From positions 1-16,160 of the forward strand of contig JAHJBU010000008.1 in NCBI GenBank assembly GCA_018813375.1: 16,160 bases of DNA, given 5' to 3'. The notes below the pieces were generated by a model. The model was given only the letters and a program-made list of their open reading frames with translations. It did no database searches and was not told where the DNA came from. The stretch is from Patescibacteria group bacterium (GTDB lineage: Bacteria; Patescibacteriota; Microgenomatia; UBA1400; PJMF01). The position numbers were made by a program, and so were the translations under genes. Shown here piece by piece: positions 4,805-11,350 of this stretch. The stretch's first letter is position 1; the number at the start of each line of letters is the position of its first letter.

Positions 4805-5107
4805 ATGACCCAAATCCCAGATCTATCTAAACTAAAAAAATTTGAATGGGACGACGGAAATAGCACTAAAAACTATAAAAAACACCAGGTAACTCAAACA
4901 GAAGCCGAGGAGATTTTTAAAAATAAACCATTACTAACAATATCTGACCAAAAACATTCTCAACATGAAAAAAGATACCGATCTTTAGGTCAAACTAACA
5001 ATGACAAAAAACTGCTTATTATTTTTACTATTAGAAAAAAGAAAATTAGAATTATCTCAGTAAGATTACAAAGTAAAAAAGAAAGAATTATTTATGAACA
5101 AGCCTAA
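4805..5107 (+). CDS. brnT: BrnT-family toxin
   Basis: The 100-residue product matches the BrnT pattern: FEWDDGNSTKNYKKHQV near 14-30 (family FEWD…KHGV), an acidic EAEEIF helix, then RYRSLGQTNNDKKLLIIF and RIISVRLQSKKERIIYE at the end. BrnT is a ribonuclease toxin with a RelE-like fold that inhibits translation and is neutralised by BrnA. The final ERIIYE matches the family C-terminus. The next gene starts 14 bases before this stop, so the two are probably translationally coupled. The start has no Shine-Dalgarno but lies about 30 bases after the predicted transcription start. Confidence 0.88.
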   Translation: MTQIPDLSKLKKFEWDDGNSTKNYKKHQVTQTEAEEIFKNKPLLTISDQKHSQHEKRYRSLGQTNNDKKLLIIFTIRKKKIRIISVRLQSKKERIIYEQA

Positions 5108-5492
5108 GCTAAAAAAAATCCCAAAGTTTAAAAATGAAACGCAAGAACGTGAATTTTGGCTAACTCATGATACTACTGACTATTTTGATTGGTCAAAAGC
5201 CATCAAAAACCCTCAATTTCCAAACTTAGAATTTACAAATTTTAAACCTGCTAAAAAAACTATAACTATGCGCATGCCTCAAGAGATGTATGATAATCTT
5301 AAAAACATGGCAAATAAAATTGATGTTCCTTATCAATCATACATGAAAGTATTACTGGCAGATAAGATCAGAGAATTAAAGTTAGCAGATGAAAGTGTCA
5401 AAAAATATCAAGCTACTCAAAAAAAATCTTATAAAAAATGTACAACCAATGCCGAGACAATTGACGTCACGACTAGCACCTGCCAAAAATAA
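5094..5492 (+). CDS. brnA: BrnA/CopG-type antitoxin
   Basis: The 132-residue product has the BrnA signature EREFWLTHDTTDYFDWSKA (18-36), then a CopG-like ribbon-helix-helix segment, KTITMRMPQEMYDNLKNMA followed by VPYQSYMKVLLADKIRE. It should bind and neutralise BrnT and bind the operator through the ribbon-helix-helix part. It overlaps the toxin gene by 14 bases. The C-terminal 35 residues are a Lys/Thr-rich extension beyond the usual end near KIREL, and this extension overlaps a convergent gene on the other strand (5429-5492), so it may be poorly conserved. Confidence 0.85.
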   Translation: MNKPKLKKIPKFKNETQEREFWLTHDTTDYFDWSKAIKNPQFPNLEFTNFKPAKKTITMRMPQEMYDNLKNMANKIDVPYQSYMKVLLADKIRELKLADESVKKYQATQKKSYKKCTTNAETIDVTTSTCQK

Positions 5493-5617
5493 ACTACTAC
5501 TAATCTCCCTATCCAACCGAGTTTTTTAGGTAATAGTTGTTTTTTTTCCAGCTGTGATTGAAAAAATAGCTCTGATTCTAATTTCTTTAAAAAATCTTCT
5601 TGACTACATAGTGACAT
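5429..5617 (-). CDS. Tiny membrane protein coupled to the sigma factor
   Basis: The 62-residue product has a charged N-terminal half and one hydrophobic C-terminal segment (about 37-60), which fits a tail-anchored membrane protein. The gene overlaps the sigma factor stop by 14 bases and has a good ribosome binding site, AAGGA, about six bases before its ATG. This position is typical of an anti-sigma or sigma-anchoring protein, but I see no zinc-binding or RsiW-like motif. It overlaps the end of the antitoxin gene on the other strand. Translation is likely; the anti-sigma role is only a guess from context. Confidence 0.55.
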   Translation of the reverse strand: MSLCSQEDFLKKLESELFFQSQLEKKQLLPKKLGWIGRLVVVYFWQVLVVTSIVSALVVHFL

Positions 5618-6146
5618 AAATTTCCTTAAAATCTTTTCTAGCTCTAAATAAGTCTGCTTCTACTGATTTCAAGCTCCTCCTTAATTCTCCTGCGATAGCT
5701 CGCACTTTTTTACCATCTACATACTTAAGCAATAACAATTCTTGATAATCTTTTCTCATCTTGTTTAAAACTGCCACCACCTTTTTGGCGACCACGCTAG
5801 CATCATCAAAATGTTCATGGCTTAACTCTTCCATTAGTGGCAATGTTTGCAAAGCTTTTTTAGCATATTTTTTACGATAATAATCAGCTATCTCATGTCG
5901 TGCTATAGCTATCATCCAGGTTTTAATAGAAGATTTCCCACTAAATACAGGTAAGTGCTTTAAGCAATTAATAAATGTTTCTTGGACAATTTCTTCTGCA
6001 TCTTCGTGGCTAGAGATTTTACATGAAACAAACTTAAACAAAGCTGGCGCATATTTTTCAAACCATTCCCGACTAGCTACCAGGTCTCCACGCCGGAGCC
6101 TATGCAGTAATTTTTCTTCAAACTCAACGCTTATTTTATCTCTCAT
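5604..6146 (-). CDS. ECF-type RNA polymerase sigma factor
   Basis: The 180-residue product has sigma region 2 at about 31-97 (SSHEDAEEIVQETFINCLKHL, then SSIKTWMIAIARHEIADYYRKK, the core-binding and -10-recognition helices). Sigma region 4 lies at about 127-176 (MRKDYQELLLLKYVDG…VRAIAGELRRSLKSVEADLFRAR), a helix-turn-helix that reads the -35 box. Only regions 2 and 4 are present, as in ECF sigma factors. I chose the ATG at 6146 because the frame upstream runs across the shared promoter and the neighbouring gene. It is divergent from the pilin-like cluster and could control it; this is inference. Confidence 0.9.
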   Translation of the reverse strand: MRDKISVEFEEKLLHRLRRGDLVASREWFEKYAPALFKFVSCKISSHEDAEEIVQETFINCLKHLPVFSGKSSIKTWMIAIARHEIADYYRKKYAKKALQTLPLMEELSHEHFDDASVVAKKVVAVLNKMRKDYQELLLLKYVDGKKVRAIAGELRRSLKSVEADLFRARKDFKEIYVTM

Positions 6147-6174
6147 CTTTATCACGTATAATACCATTAATATG
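6144..6174. promoter_or_regulatory. Divergent promoter region between sigma factor and pilin-like cluster
   Basis: TATAAT at 6157-6162 serves the plus strand, nine bases before the ATG at 6172. Read on the minus strand the same bases give TATTAT ten bases before the sigma factor ATG at 6146. The two start codons are only 25 bases apart, so both messages must be leaderless or nearly so and cannot easily be transcribed at the same time. No convincing -35 box is seen on either strand. Confidence 0.5.
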
Positions 6175-6504
6175 AGCTGTAATCCTTCTGCTGATGGTGA
6201 TATTAATCTAATTGATTGTTTTATTCTCAACCCCGAAACAGGCAGTCAAGTCGCAGCTACCTATGACACCCCAGCTAAAGTAATAAATATAGTAGTGACA
6301 AACATCTTTCTCATAGCTGGCATTATTTTATTTTTTATGATTCTCTTAGCCGGGTTTAAGTTTACTATGTCACCTCAAAAAAAGGGCAAAGAAGACGCAA
6401 AAGGCATTGCCGAAGCAGTTGGAATTGGTTTTTTAATTATGTTTAGTGCCTTCTGGATTGTGAAAATTATCGAGATCATCACTGGGACAGAAATACTTTT
6501 TTAG
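6172..6504 (+). CDS. VirB2/TrbC-like small two-helix membrane protein, copy 1
   Basis: The 110-residue product has two membrane helices (about 42-62 and 82-102) joined by a basic loop, SPQKKGKEDAKG. This is the helix-loop-helix plan of VirB2/TrbC-type pilin subunits and of all five following proteins. It differs from them in lacking the GGD/SGD turn and a signal peptide; its N-terminal 35 residues are polar with two cysteines (3 and 16). It may be an accessory rather than a polymerising subunit. Pilin family membership rests on topology and position in the cluster. Confidence 0.7.
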   Translation: MSCNPSADGDINLIDCFILNPETGSQVAATYDTPAKVINIVVTNIFLIAGIILFFMILLAGFKFTMSPQKKGKEDAKGIAEAVGIGFLIMFSAFWIVKIIEIITGTEILF

Positions 6505-6507
6505 TGA

Positions 6508-6513
6508 TACAAT
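6508..6513 (+). promoter_or_regulatory. Extended -10 box immediately before copy 2
   Basis: TGATACAAT gives a TGn-extended -10 (TACAAT 6508-6513) seven bases before the ATG at 6521, fitting a leaderless message. No Shine-Dalgarno is present. Confidence 0.4.
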
Positions 6514-6520
6514 AAAATTT

Positions 6521-6922
6521 ATGATGCCAATCTTACCCGCCCTAGTTGCTACCGCTGATGATTCTATTTTTGGCAAAATCTCTCCTCCTCCTGGTGTAGC
6601 TGACTATGATGCTCAGGCTGCTATTGCTGGAGTCGATATTGGTCTAATTTTATTTCTATCTAATTTAATCAGGCTTATCACCATCGTTGGTGGTCTATTT
6701 GTCATGGTTAATATGATTTACGCAGGTTGGATCTATCTCTCTTCTAGTGGAGATAAAGGCGCTCATGAAAAAGTCGTTAACACAGTCACTTTTAGTGTAA
6801 TTGGGCTAGCTATTATTGTTGGCTCGTATGCAATAGCCGGCGTGGTCGGGATGATCTTTTTTGGTGATGCTACTTTTATTCTCAGTCCTAAAATTTGCGG
6901 TCCAGAGGGGTGTCCGGCATGA
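6521..6922 (+). CDS. VirB2/TrbC-like small two-helix membrane protein, copy 2
   Basis: The 133-residue product has a polar N-terminus (about 1-40), a membrane helix at about 48-70, the turn SSSGDKGAHEKV and a second helix at about 91-115. The motif AGWIYLSSSGD…FSVIGLAIIVGSYAIAG matches the same part of copies 3-6. The C-terminus carries two cysteines (126 and 131). Two adjacent ATG codons are available at the start. The stop TGA overlaps the ATG of the next gene (ATGA), so the two are translationally coupled. Confidence 0.78.
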   Translation: MMPILPALVATADDSIFGKISPPPGVADYDAQAAIAGVDIGLILFLSNLIRLITIVGGLFVMVNMIYAGWIYLSSSGDKGAHEKVVNTVTFSVIGLAIIVGSYAIAGVVGMIFFGDATFILSPKICGPEGCPA

Positions 6923-7479
6923 TATTTTTTCAACTTTTAGCAGATGCTAGCGGTGGTAATCTAGGGACATTTCAAGCTCCATCAGCGGCTTTTGCTCCTG
7001 ATGTTACAGTATCTGGTGTTGAAGCAGCCAGCGCTTTAGAAAAAATTGCTTCTCTCGCTCTAGGCGGCATAACTTTGGTCGCTGCGGTTTATTTTCTGTT
7101 TGTATTAGTTATTGCTGGTTTCACTTGGATGGGTGCAGCTGGCGATGCTGGTAAAATTACTAAGGCTCGTGACAGCATGACTAATGGCATCATTGGATTA
7201 GTAATTATTATAGCTGCCTACTCGCTCATTGGAGCAGTTGGCTCAATGCTTGGTATTAACATTCTTAAATTTGGCGGGCTTTTAACTAGCTTGAGGCCAG
7301 AAATAAATAATTCATATACGGGTCCAGGTGGCGTAATGTGCGGTGGCTACGATCCTGATTATAACCCAGAGTGTATACCTCCATATTGCGATGATCCTAT
7401 AAAATGTAAACCAGCACCATCTAATGAAAACAATCAGCCTCCAACTCCATTTGGTAGCGGTAATCTAATTCCTAAATAA
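6919..7479 (+). CDS. VirB2/TrbC-like membrane protein with Cys/Pro-rich tail, copy 3
   Basis: I start it at the ATG at 6919, which overlaps the previous stop as ATGA and has GAGGGG about nine bases upstream; an in-frame ATG at 6895 lies inside the previous gene. The 186-residue product has helices at about 47-70 and 89-112 around AGFTWMGAAGDAGKITKARD. Unlike the other copies it continues with a soluble tail (about 125-186) that is rich in Pro, Asn and Tyr and holds Cys141, Cys152, Cys157 and Cys163, which could form disulfides outside the membrane. This may be a specialised tip or adaptor subunit; that role is inference. Confidence 0.78.
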   Translation: MIFFQLLADASGGNLGTFQAPSAAFAPDVTVSGVEAASALEKIASLALGGITLVAAVYFLFVLVIAGFTWMGAAGDAGKITKARDSMTNGIIGLVIIIAAYSLIGAVGSMLGINILKFGGLLTSLRPEINNSYTGPGGVMCGGYDPDYNPECIPPYCDDPIKCKPAPSNENNQPPTPFGSGNLIPK

Positions 7480-7500
7480 TAACTAACTTTTCTAAAACTT

Positions 7501-7869
7501 ATGATTCAACAAATTTTTGCCCAAAAACCACCCACAGCCCTTGAGGGGATAACTAATCCTTTATTACAAGGAGCTACTGGTCATGATATTGAAGCAGCCT
7601 CAGATGGCTCACTATTTTTTAGTGTCCTGACTGGAATACTCCAATTTATGATGGTTTTGGGAGCAATTATTGTGCTGATTAACTTGCTTCAGGCTGGTAT
7701 CGAGTGGATAGGTAGTGGCGGAGACAGCACTAAGCTAGAAAATGCTAGAAAAAGATTAACTAATGCTATTATTGGTATAATTATTTTGTCAGCTAGTTAT
7801 GCCATCTGGGTTGTAGTTACTCAAAATTTCTTAGGGATTAATGTTAGCTTTGGTCCATTATTTCCTTAG
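7501..7869 (+). CDS. VirB2/TrbC-like small two-helix membrane protein, copy 4
   Basis: The 122-residue product has helices at about 43-66 and 87-108 around QAGIEWIGSGGDSTKLENARKR, nearly the same sequence as copy 5. There is no clear signal peptide and no Shine-Dalgarno. It begins 21 bases after copy 3 stops, so it is probably cotranscribed with copies 1-3. Confidence 0.8.
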   Translation: MIQQIFAQKPPTALEGITNPLLQGATGHDIEAASDGSLFFSVLTGILQFMMVLGAIIVLINLLQAGIEWIGSGGDSTKLENARKRLTNAIIGIIILSASYAIWVVVTQNFLGINVSFGPLFP

Positions 7870-7882
7870 ACTCAAAGCTGAC

Positions 7883-7959
7883 TTGACTCTTTAAGAAAAT
7901 CTCAACTATAATATAGTTTACTATAAAATAGTAGGCAATCTATAAATATTAAAAAGGAG
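7883..7959 (+). promoter_or_regulatory. Promoter and ribosome binding site of copy 5
   Basis: TTGACT (7883-7888), an 18-base spacer and TATAAT (7907-7912), then a leader of about 48 bases with AAGGAG at 7954-7959, eight bases before the ATG. A small palindrome TACTAT/ATAGTA (7919-7933) lies at the expected start site. This is the best-equipped gene start in the cluster. Confidence 0.7.
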
Positions 7960-7967
7960 TGTGAAAA

Positions 7968-8402
7968 ATGAAAAAACGCCTGACCCAATTAGCAATCAGT
8001 ATAGGCACGTTGCCTTTATTTGTAGGTACTGCTTTTGCACAAGCAGGAGATTCAATAGGAACTGATATTAAAATAGATCCTGCAGAACTTGAAAAAGGAG
8101 GATTTTTTACTGACCTTGGCGCTCTTATCCAAGGTGCACTCAATTTTGTGATGGTGATTGGTGCTTTATTAGTTTTCCTTTATCTCATCATGGGTGGCAT
8201 AGAGTGGATTACTTCTGGTGGAGACAAAACTAAAACAGAAACTGCGCGTAATAAAATTACAGCTGCAGTTGTAGGCTTAATTGTCCTAGCTGCTTCTTAT
8301 GCCATTCTACTAATTATACTTAACTTCCTTGGGTTTAGTGACCTAAACGATGTTTTCAGAATCATTGGTACTGGTGCTCCTGCCGGTCTCACCCGTAAAT
8401 AA
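7968..8402 (+). CDS. VirB2/TrbC-like pilin candidate, copy 5 (likely major subunit)
   Basis: The 144-residue product has a Sec-type signal peptide ending at about AFA-24, then a mature protein with helices at about 54-76 and 97-120 around MGGIEWITSGGDKTKTETARNK. Signal peptide plus two helices with a short basic cytoplasmic loop is the classical VirB2/TrbC pilin design. It alone has a strong promoter, a good Shine-Dalgarno and its own terminator, which suggests high independent expression as expected for a major pilin. Short linear tail, GAPAGLTRK. Pilin status is inferred from these features. Confidence 0.82.
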   Translation: MKKRLTQLAISIGTLPLFVGTAFAQAGDSIGTDIKIDPAELEKGGFFTDLGALIQGALNFVMVIGALLVFLYLIMGGIEWITSGGDKTKTETARNKITAAVVGLIVLAASYAILLIILNFLGFSDLNDVFRIIGTGAPAGLTRK

Positions 8403-8429
8403 GATCTAAGGCTCAAAATATAAAATCTC

Positions 8430-8466
8430 AAAGCCCCGATATCTCTACAGATCATCGGGGCTTTTT
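8430..8466 (+). terminator. Rho-independent terminator after copy 5
   Basis: AAAGCCCCGAT (8430-8440) pairs with ATCGGGGCTTT (8454-8464) in an 11-bp stem, and the 3' arm runs into a T-run (8462-8466). Part of the loop (GAT/ATC) can extend the stem. Confidence 0.85.
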
Positions 8467-8496
8467 GGTAGAATTAAACTTTGGTAGAATCAAACT
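8465..8496 (+). repeat. Tandem 16-bp direct repeat carrying -10 boxes
   Basis: TTGGTAGAATTAAACT (8465-8480) is repeated at once with one change (8481-8496). Each unit holds a TAGAAT box with an upstream TG. The second box (8485-8490) ends seven bases before the ATG at 8498, giving a leaderless message. It looks like a duplicated promoter core directly after the terminator. Confidence 0.6.
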
Positions 8497-8497
8497 A

Positions 8498-8917
8498 ATG
8501 AAAAAATACTTAAACAAACTAAAGTGGCTAATTATCAGCACAGCAATACTAGCTTTCCCGCACTCAGCAAATGCTCAAGGATTCACTAAACCCCAAACAT
8601 GGGAGGGAGTATGTGTCCATAATGGTGTTGCAACCGTCCAGGGCTTGCGCTGTTTAATCGCCAATATTCTCTCAGTTGCAGTAACTGCAATTGGTTTTAT
8701 AGGTTTTATCATGATCATTGTAGGTGCCTTTCGCTACTTAATTTCTGGTGGTAATAGTAAAGATACCCAAAAAGCTAAAAACACTCTCACTTTTGCTGTC
8801 ATTGGCTTGATCGTAGCACTATCAGCTTTTGTGATCTTAAATCTAATTGCTGAATTCACTGGGATAAAAACTATTCTTAATTTTAATATCCCAGACGCCG
8901 GCGTCACGTTTAACTAA
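8498..8917 (+). CDS. VirB2/TrbC-like small two-helix membrane protein, copy 6
   Basis: I start it at ATG 8498 (MKKYLNKLKW), which gives a clean Sec signal peptide ending at about ANA-26; an in-frame TTG upstream falls in the terminator. The mature 113 residues have helices at about 56-80 and 97-118 around GAFRYLISGGNSKDTQKAKN, the family turn with GGN in place of GGD. A Cys pair (39 and 52) precedes the first helix. It is separated from copy 5 by a terminator and its own promoter, so it can be expressed independently. Confidence 0.82.
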   Translation: MKKYLNKLKWLIISTAILAFPHSANAQGFTKPQTWEGVCVHNGVATVQGLRCLIANILSVAVTAIGFIGFIMIIVGAFRYLISGGNSKDTQKAKNTLTFAVIGLIVALSAFVILNLIAEFTGIKTILNFNIPDAGVTFN

Positions 8918-8954
8918 TAATAGCTATCTCCAAACCCTACTCCTAAGAGTCTTG

Positions 8955-8960
8955 TATAAT
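8955..8960 (+). promoter_or_regulatory. -10 box of the 793-residue secreted protein gene
   Basis: A perfect TATAAT lies eight bases before the ATG at 8969, with no Shine-Dalgarno between them. The spacing fits a leaderless message. No good -35 box is seen. Confidence 0.5.
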
Positions 8961-8968
8961 AAGTAGTT

Positions 8969-11350
8969 ATGCGCAGTCTGCTAGTATTTAGTTTTATTTT
9001 TTTTATTTCTGCTTTTAGCTCTATTGTTCATGCCAAAGAGGTAGGCATAGATAAAATCTTTGTAAAACCTATCCCAGGGTTAGAAGTTGGCATCTTTGGT
9101 ATTAGCCCCAATAAAATCATCAAGTCCATCGTAAATAACAATTATCAAGTCTTTTGTGCTAACGAGCCCACCACGATTAATCCACAAATATCAGGCGCAT
9201 ATGACAGATATTTAGATCTTTATGGCACGCCAGTTAAACTAAACCCCACAGCTCATGCACTCCTAGACGAGGGCTTACTCATGAGGACCCCCCTAATTAG
9301 AAACTCTGGTGGAGAACAAATTGATCCTGACTATGAATCCTACATTGGCAACTATGAAGTTGATGAAGATTTATTAGCAACTGAACCGTTTTTAGAGGAT
9401 ATTCTCACAGCTGATTTTTATAAAAAACTCTCACTAGTTGAGCAATGTGAAGTGGCTAAACAGTCTTTATTCAACATTACTACTCAATGTGAAAAAATCA
9501 CTGGCAAATGCCCAGCTGACATTGAGATTCCCAATACTAATGGAAAGTACAAAATCAGCACCCTTAAAACTGCTACTGACGGCATTGATTGTAAAGAGCT
9601 AAAAAAGTCAGAGTATCTACAAGAACTTAATAAATCTGACCCCAATATTCTCAAGGGTCTAGCCAACACTCCTTATTTTCAGGTTAATACCTACAAACCA
9701 GCCTTTTTAGTCTCAGCTACTGAACAAAAACCAAGCGGAGAAGAGGGTCGTTTGTTTGAAAATTGGACAACCTCTTTTCTAGACTGGTTTATCAAACCAG
9801 GAGATAAAATCTCTGTTAAAGTTATTCTACTTCCTACTTCTGGGATGGAAGAAAATCCAGATGATGACCCAATTCAATTTCACAAACTATCTCTACAGAT
9901 TTCTACTGATCAAAAATCTTGGGATAAAGAAAAGGATAAAGATAACATAAATAAAACTAATCGTCTCAAGAAAGCTATTAAAGCCTTTTCTAAAGGTTTT
10001 GACAATGGAGATCGTATTAACTGCGTAAACTGCAATACTGGCTCAACTAAAGATATCTATACCGCCATTGCGCACTATATTAACTCAGAAAACCCACCTT
10101 GTGGGGACACGATTATTACTGAAATATCTGAGGAGATTGATAGCCCAGCTAATATTCCTGAAGACCTTAGCTATAGCTACTCTGGTGGCAAAACTCCTTT
10201 CAGTGCGTTTGTTGGTGGGATTTTAGATAAAATCGTTGGAGTTTTTAATACTAACATGACAGTTGGAAACATCCCTAAAAATGAAATCACAGCCAAAAAA
10301 GCTAAATTTGAAACATTTATCATTGCTCCTTATGCACAAAAAGATACCGTCTATAACCTCCTGGCTTCTTTAGAGGAACAAGCTGAGTATGAAAATAGGC
10401 TTGAGCAACTTCCTTCTCAAGTTAAGTTTAATAAAGTTGATGATAAAGTTGATAGTAAATCTAATAGCAAGTCATTTTATGACCCAGATAAATGTAAAAC
10501 AGACACTGACGGGGATGGCATTAATGATGCTGACTGCAACAATTCTTTTACAATTGGGCTTGGTAAAATTGACCGAGACATTAGTCTTGAGGTGTCTCAT
10601 AACGTTAGAGAAGGCACTAGCAAAGTCCAATCCTTGCTTTACCCCGAGTACTTAAGTGATGGCACTCTTAATCCCGCTCAAGCAAATATCAGAGCAAACG
10701 AAAGCGATACAGAAAAATTTTTAGTTGGAAATAAAGATAGTAAAGAAGGGGAAGAAGATCTAGGTAAAACTTCTGAGGATTGCGAGGAATATAAAAATAC
10801 TGTAGTTGAATTGCCAACTATGAAGGAGTTAGAAAAAATGGTCTGTAGTATCGCTGGTGGCAATAGTAACGATGCTCAAATGCTCTGGGGGATCATGCAA
10901 ATAGAGGGCAGTCCGTTTCTCAGACAAATTAGAGCTGGAGCAACGTCCATGAGTTGTGGCGATTTAATTACTAATGCTTGTGGTGCTTCACAAATAACTG
11001 GCAATCTTGTTCCAGCTTGTATTGATGAAAAATTTTGTTCTCAAGCAGCTTATATCAAAGAGAGTGAGCCTCTTCCTATTAATGCTGCTTGTGATGTCGA
11101 AGGATCGTTAAAATATACGCTCAGAAAGCGTAAAAGCGAAATATCGTGGCTAAAAGGACAATATAGTGCTACCAATGGCTCAGATCCTAGTACCAAACAA
11201 CTTTATTATATGATGGCAGGAAGAAACTATGGAGTTCCTACAGCAAATCTTGTCCAACCTGCCTGTGGTAACTACGAAGAAGTTCAGGGCTGTAGCGGTG
11301 CTAATTACTGCGTTTGTGCTATGGATATTTTTAAATTTAGTTGCAATTAG
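8969..11350 (+). CDS. Large secreted protein with possible lysozyme-like C-terminal domain
   Basis: The 793-residue product has a Sec signal peptide ending near VHA-22 and no later membrane helix, so it should be exported. Residues 23-600 match nothing I recognise but are Cys-containing and acidic. A calcium-loop-like motif, TDTDGDGINDADC (511-523), resembles thrombospondin type 3 or EF-hand-like loops. The C-terminal part (about 615-793) is Cys-rich and begins AQMLWGIMQIEGSPF (636-650), with Glu646 where lytic transglycosylases have their catalytic Glu, then CGASQITG (671-678). A VirB1-like wall-cutting role would suit the cluster, but the match is weak. Its stop overlaps that of the convergent next gene by three to four bases. 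Confidence 0.72.
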   Translation: MRSLLVFSFIFFISAFSSIVHAKEVGIDKIFVKPIPGLEVGIFGISPNKIIKSIVNNNYQVFCANEPTTINPQISGAYDRYLDLYGTPVKLNPTAHALLDEGLLMRTPLIRNSGGEQIDPDYESYIGNYEVDEDLLATEPFLEDILTADFYKKLSLVEQCEVAKQSLFNITTQCEKITGKCPADIEIPNTNGKYKISTLKTATDGIDCKELKKSEYLQELNKSDPNILKGLANTPYFQVNTYKPAFLVSATEQKPSGEEGRLFENWTTSFLDWFIKPGDKISVKVILLPTSGMEENPDDDPIQFHKLSLQISTDQKSWDKEKDKDNINKTNRLKKAIKAFSKGFDNGDRINCVNCNTGSTKDIYTAIAHYINSENPPCGDTIITEISEEIDSPANIPEDLSYSYSGGKTPFSAFVGGILDKIVGVFNTNMTVGNIPKNEITAKKAKFETFIIAPYAQKDTVYNLLASLEEQAEYENRLEQLPSQVKFNKVDDKVDSKSNSKSFYDPDKCKTDTDGDGINDADCNNSFTIGLGKIDRDISLEVSHNVREGTSKVQSLLYPEYLSDGTLNPAQANIRANESDTEKFLVGNKDSKEGEEDLGKTSEDCEEYKNTVVELPTMKELEKMVCSIAGGNSNDAQMLWGIMQIEGSPFLRQIRAGATSMSCGDLITNACGASQITGNLVPACIDEKFCSQAAYIKESEPLPINAACDVEGSLKYTLRKRKSEISWLKGQYSATNGSDPSTKQLYYMMAGRNYGVPTANLVQPACGNYEEVQGCSGANYCVCAMDIFKFSCN

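Noticed and set aside
6147..6230. 28 extra N-terminal codons of the sigma factor
   Set aside because: They cross the divergent promoter and the coding start of the neighbouring gene; the ATG at 6146 gives the normal ECF N-terminus.
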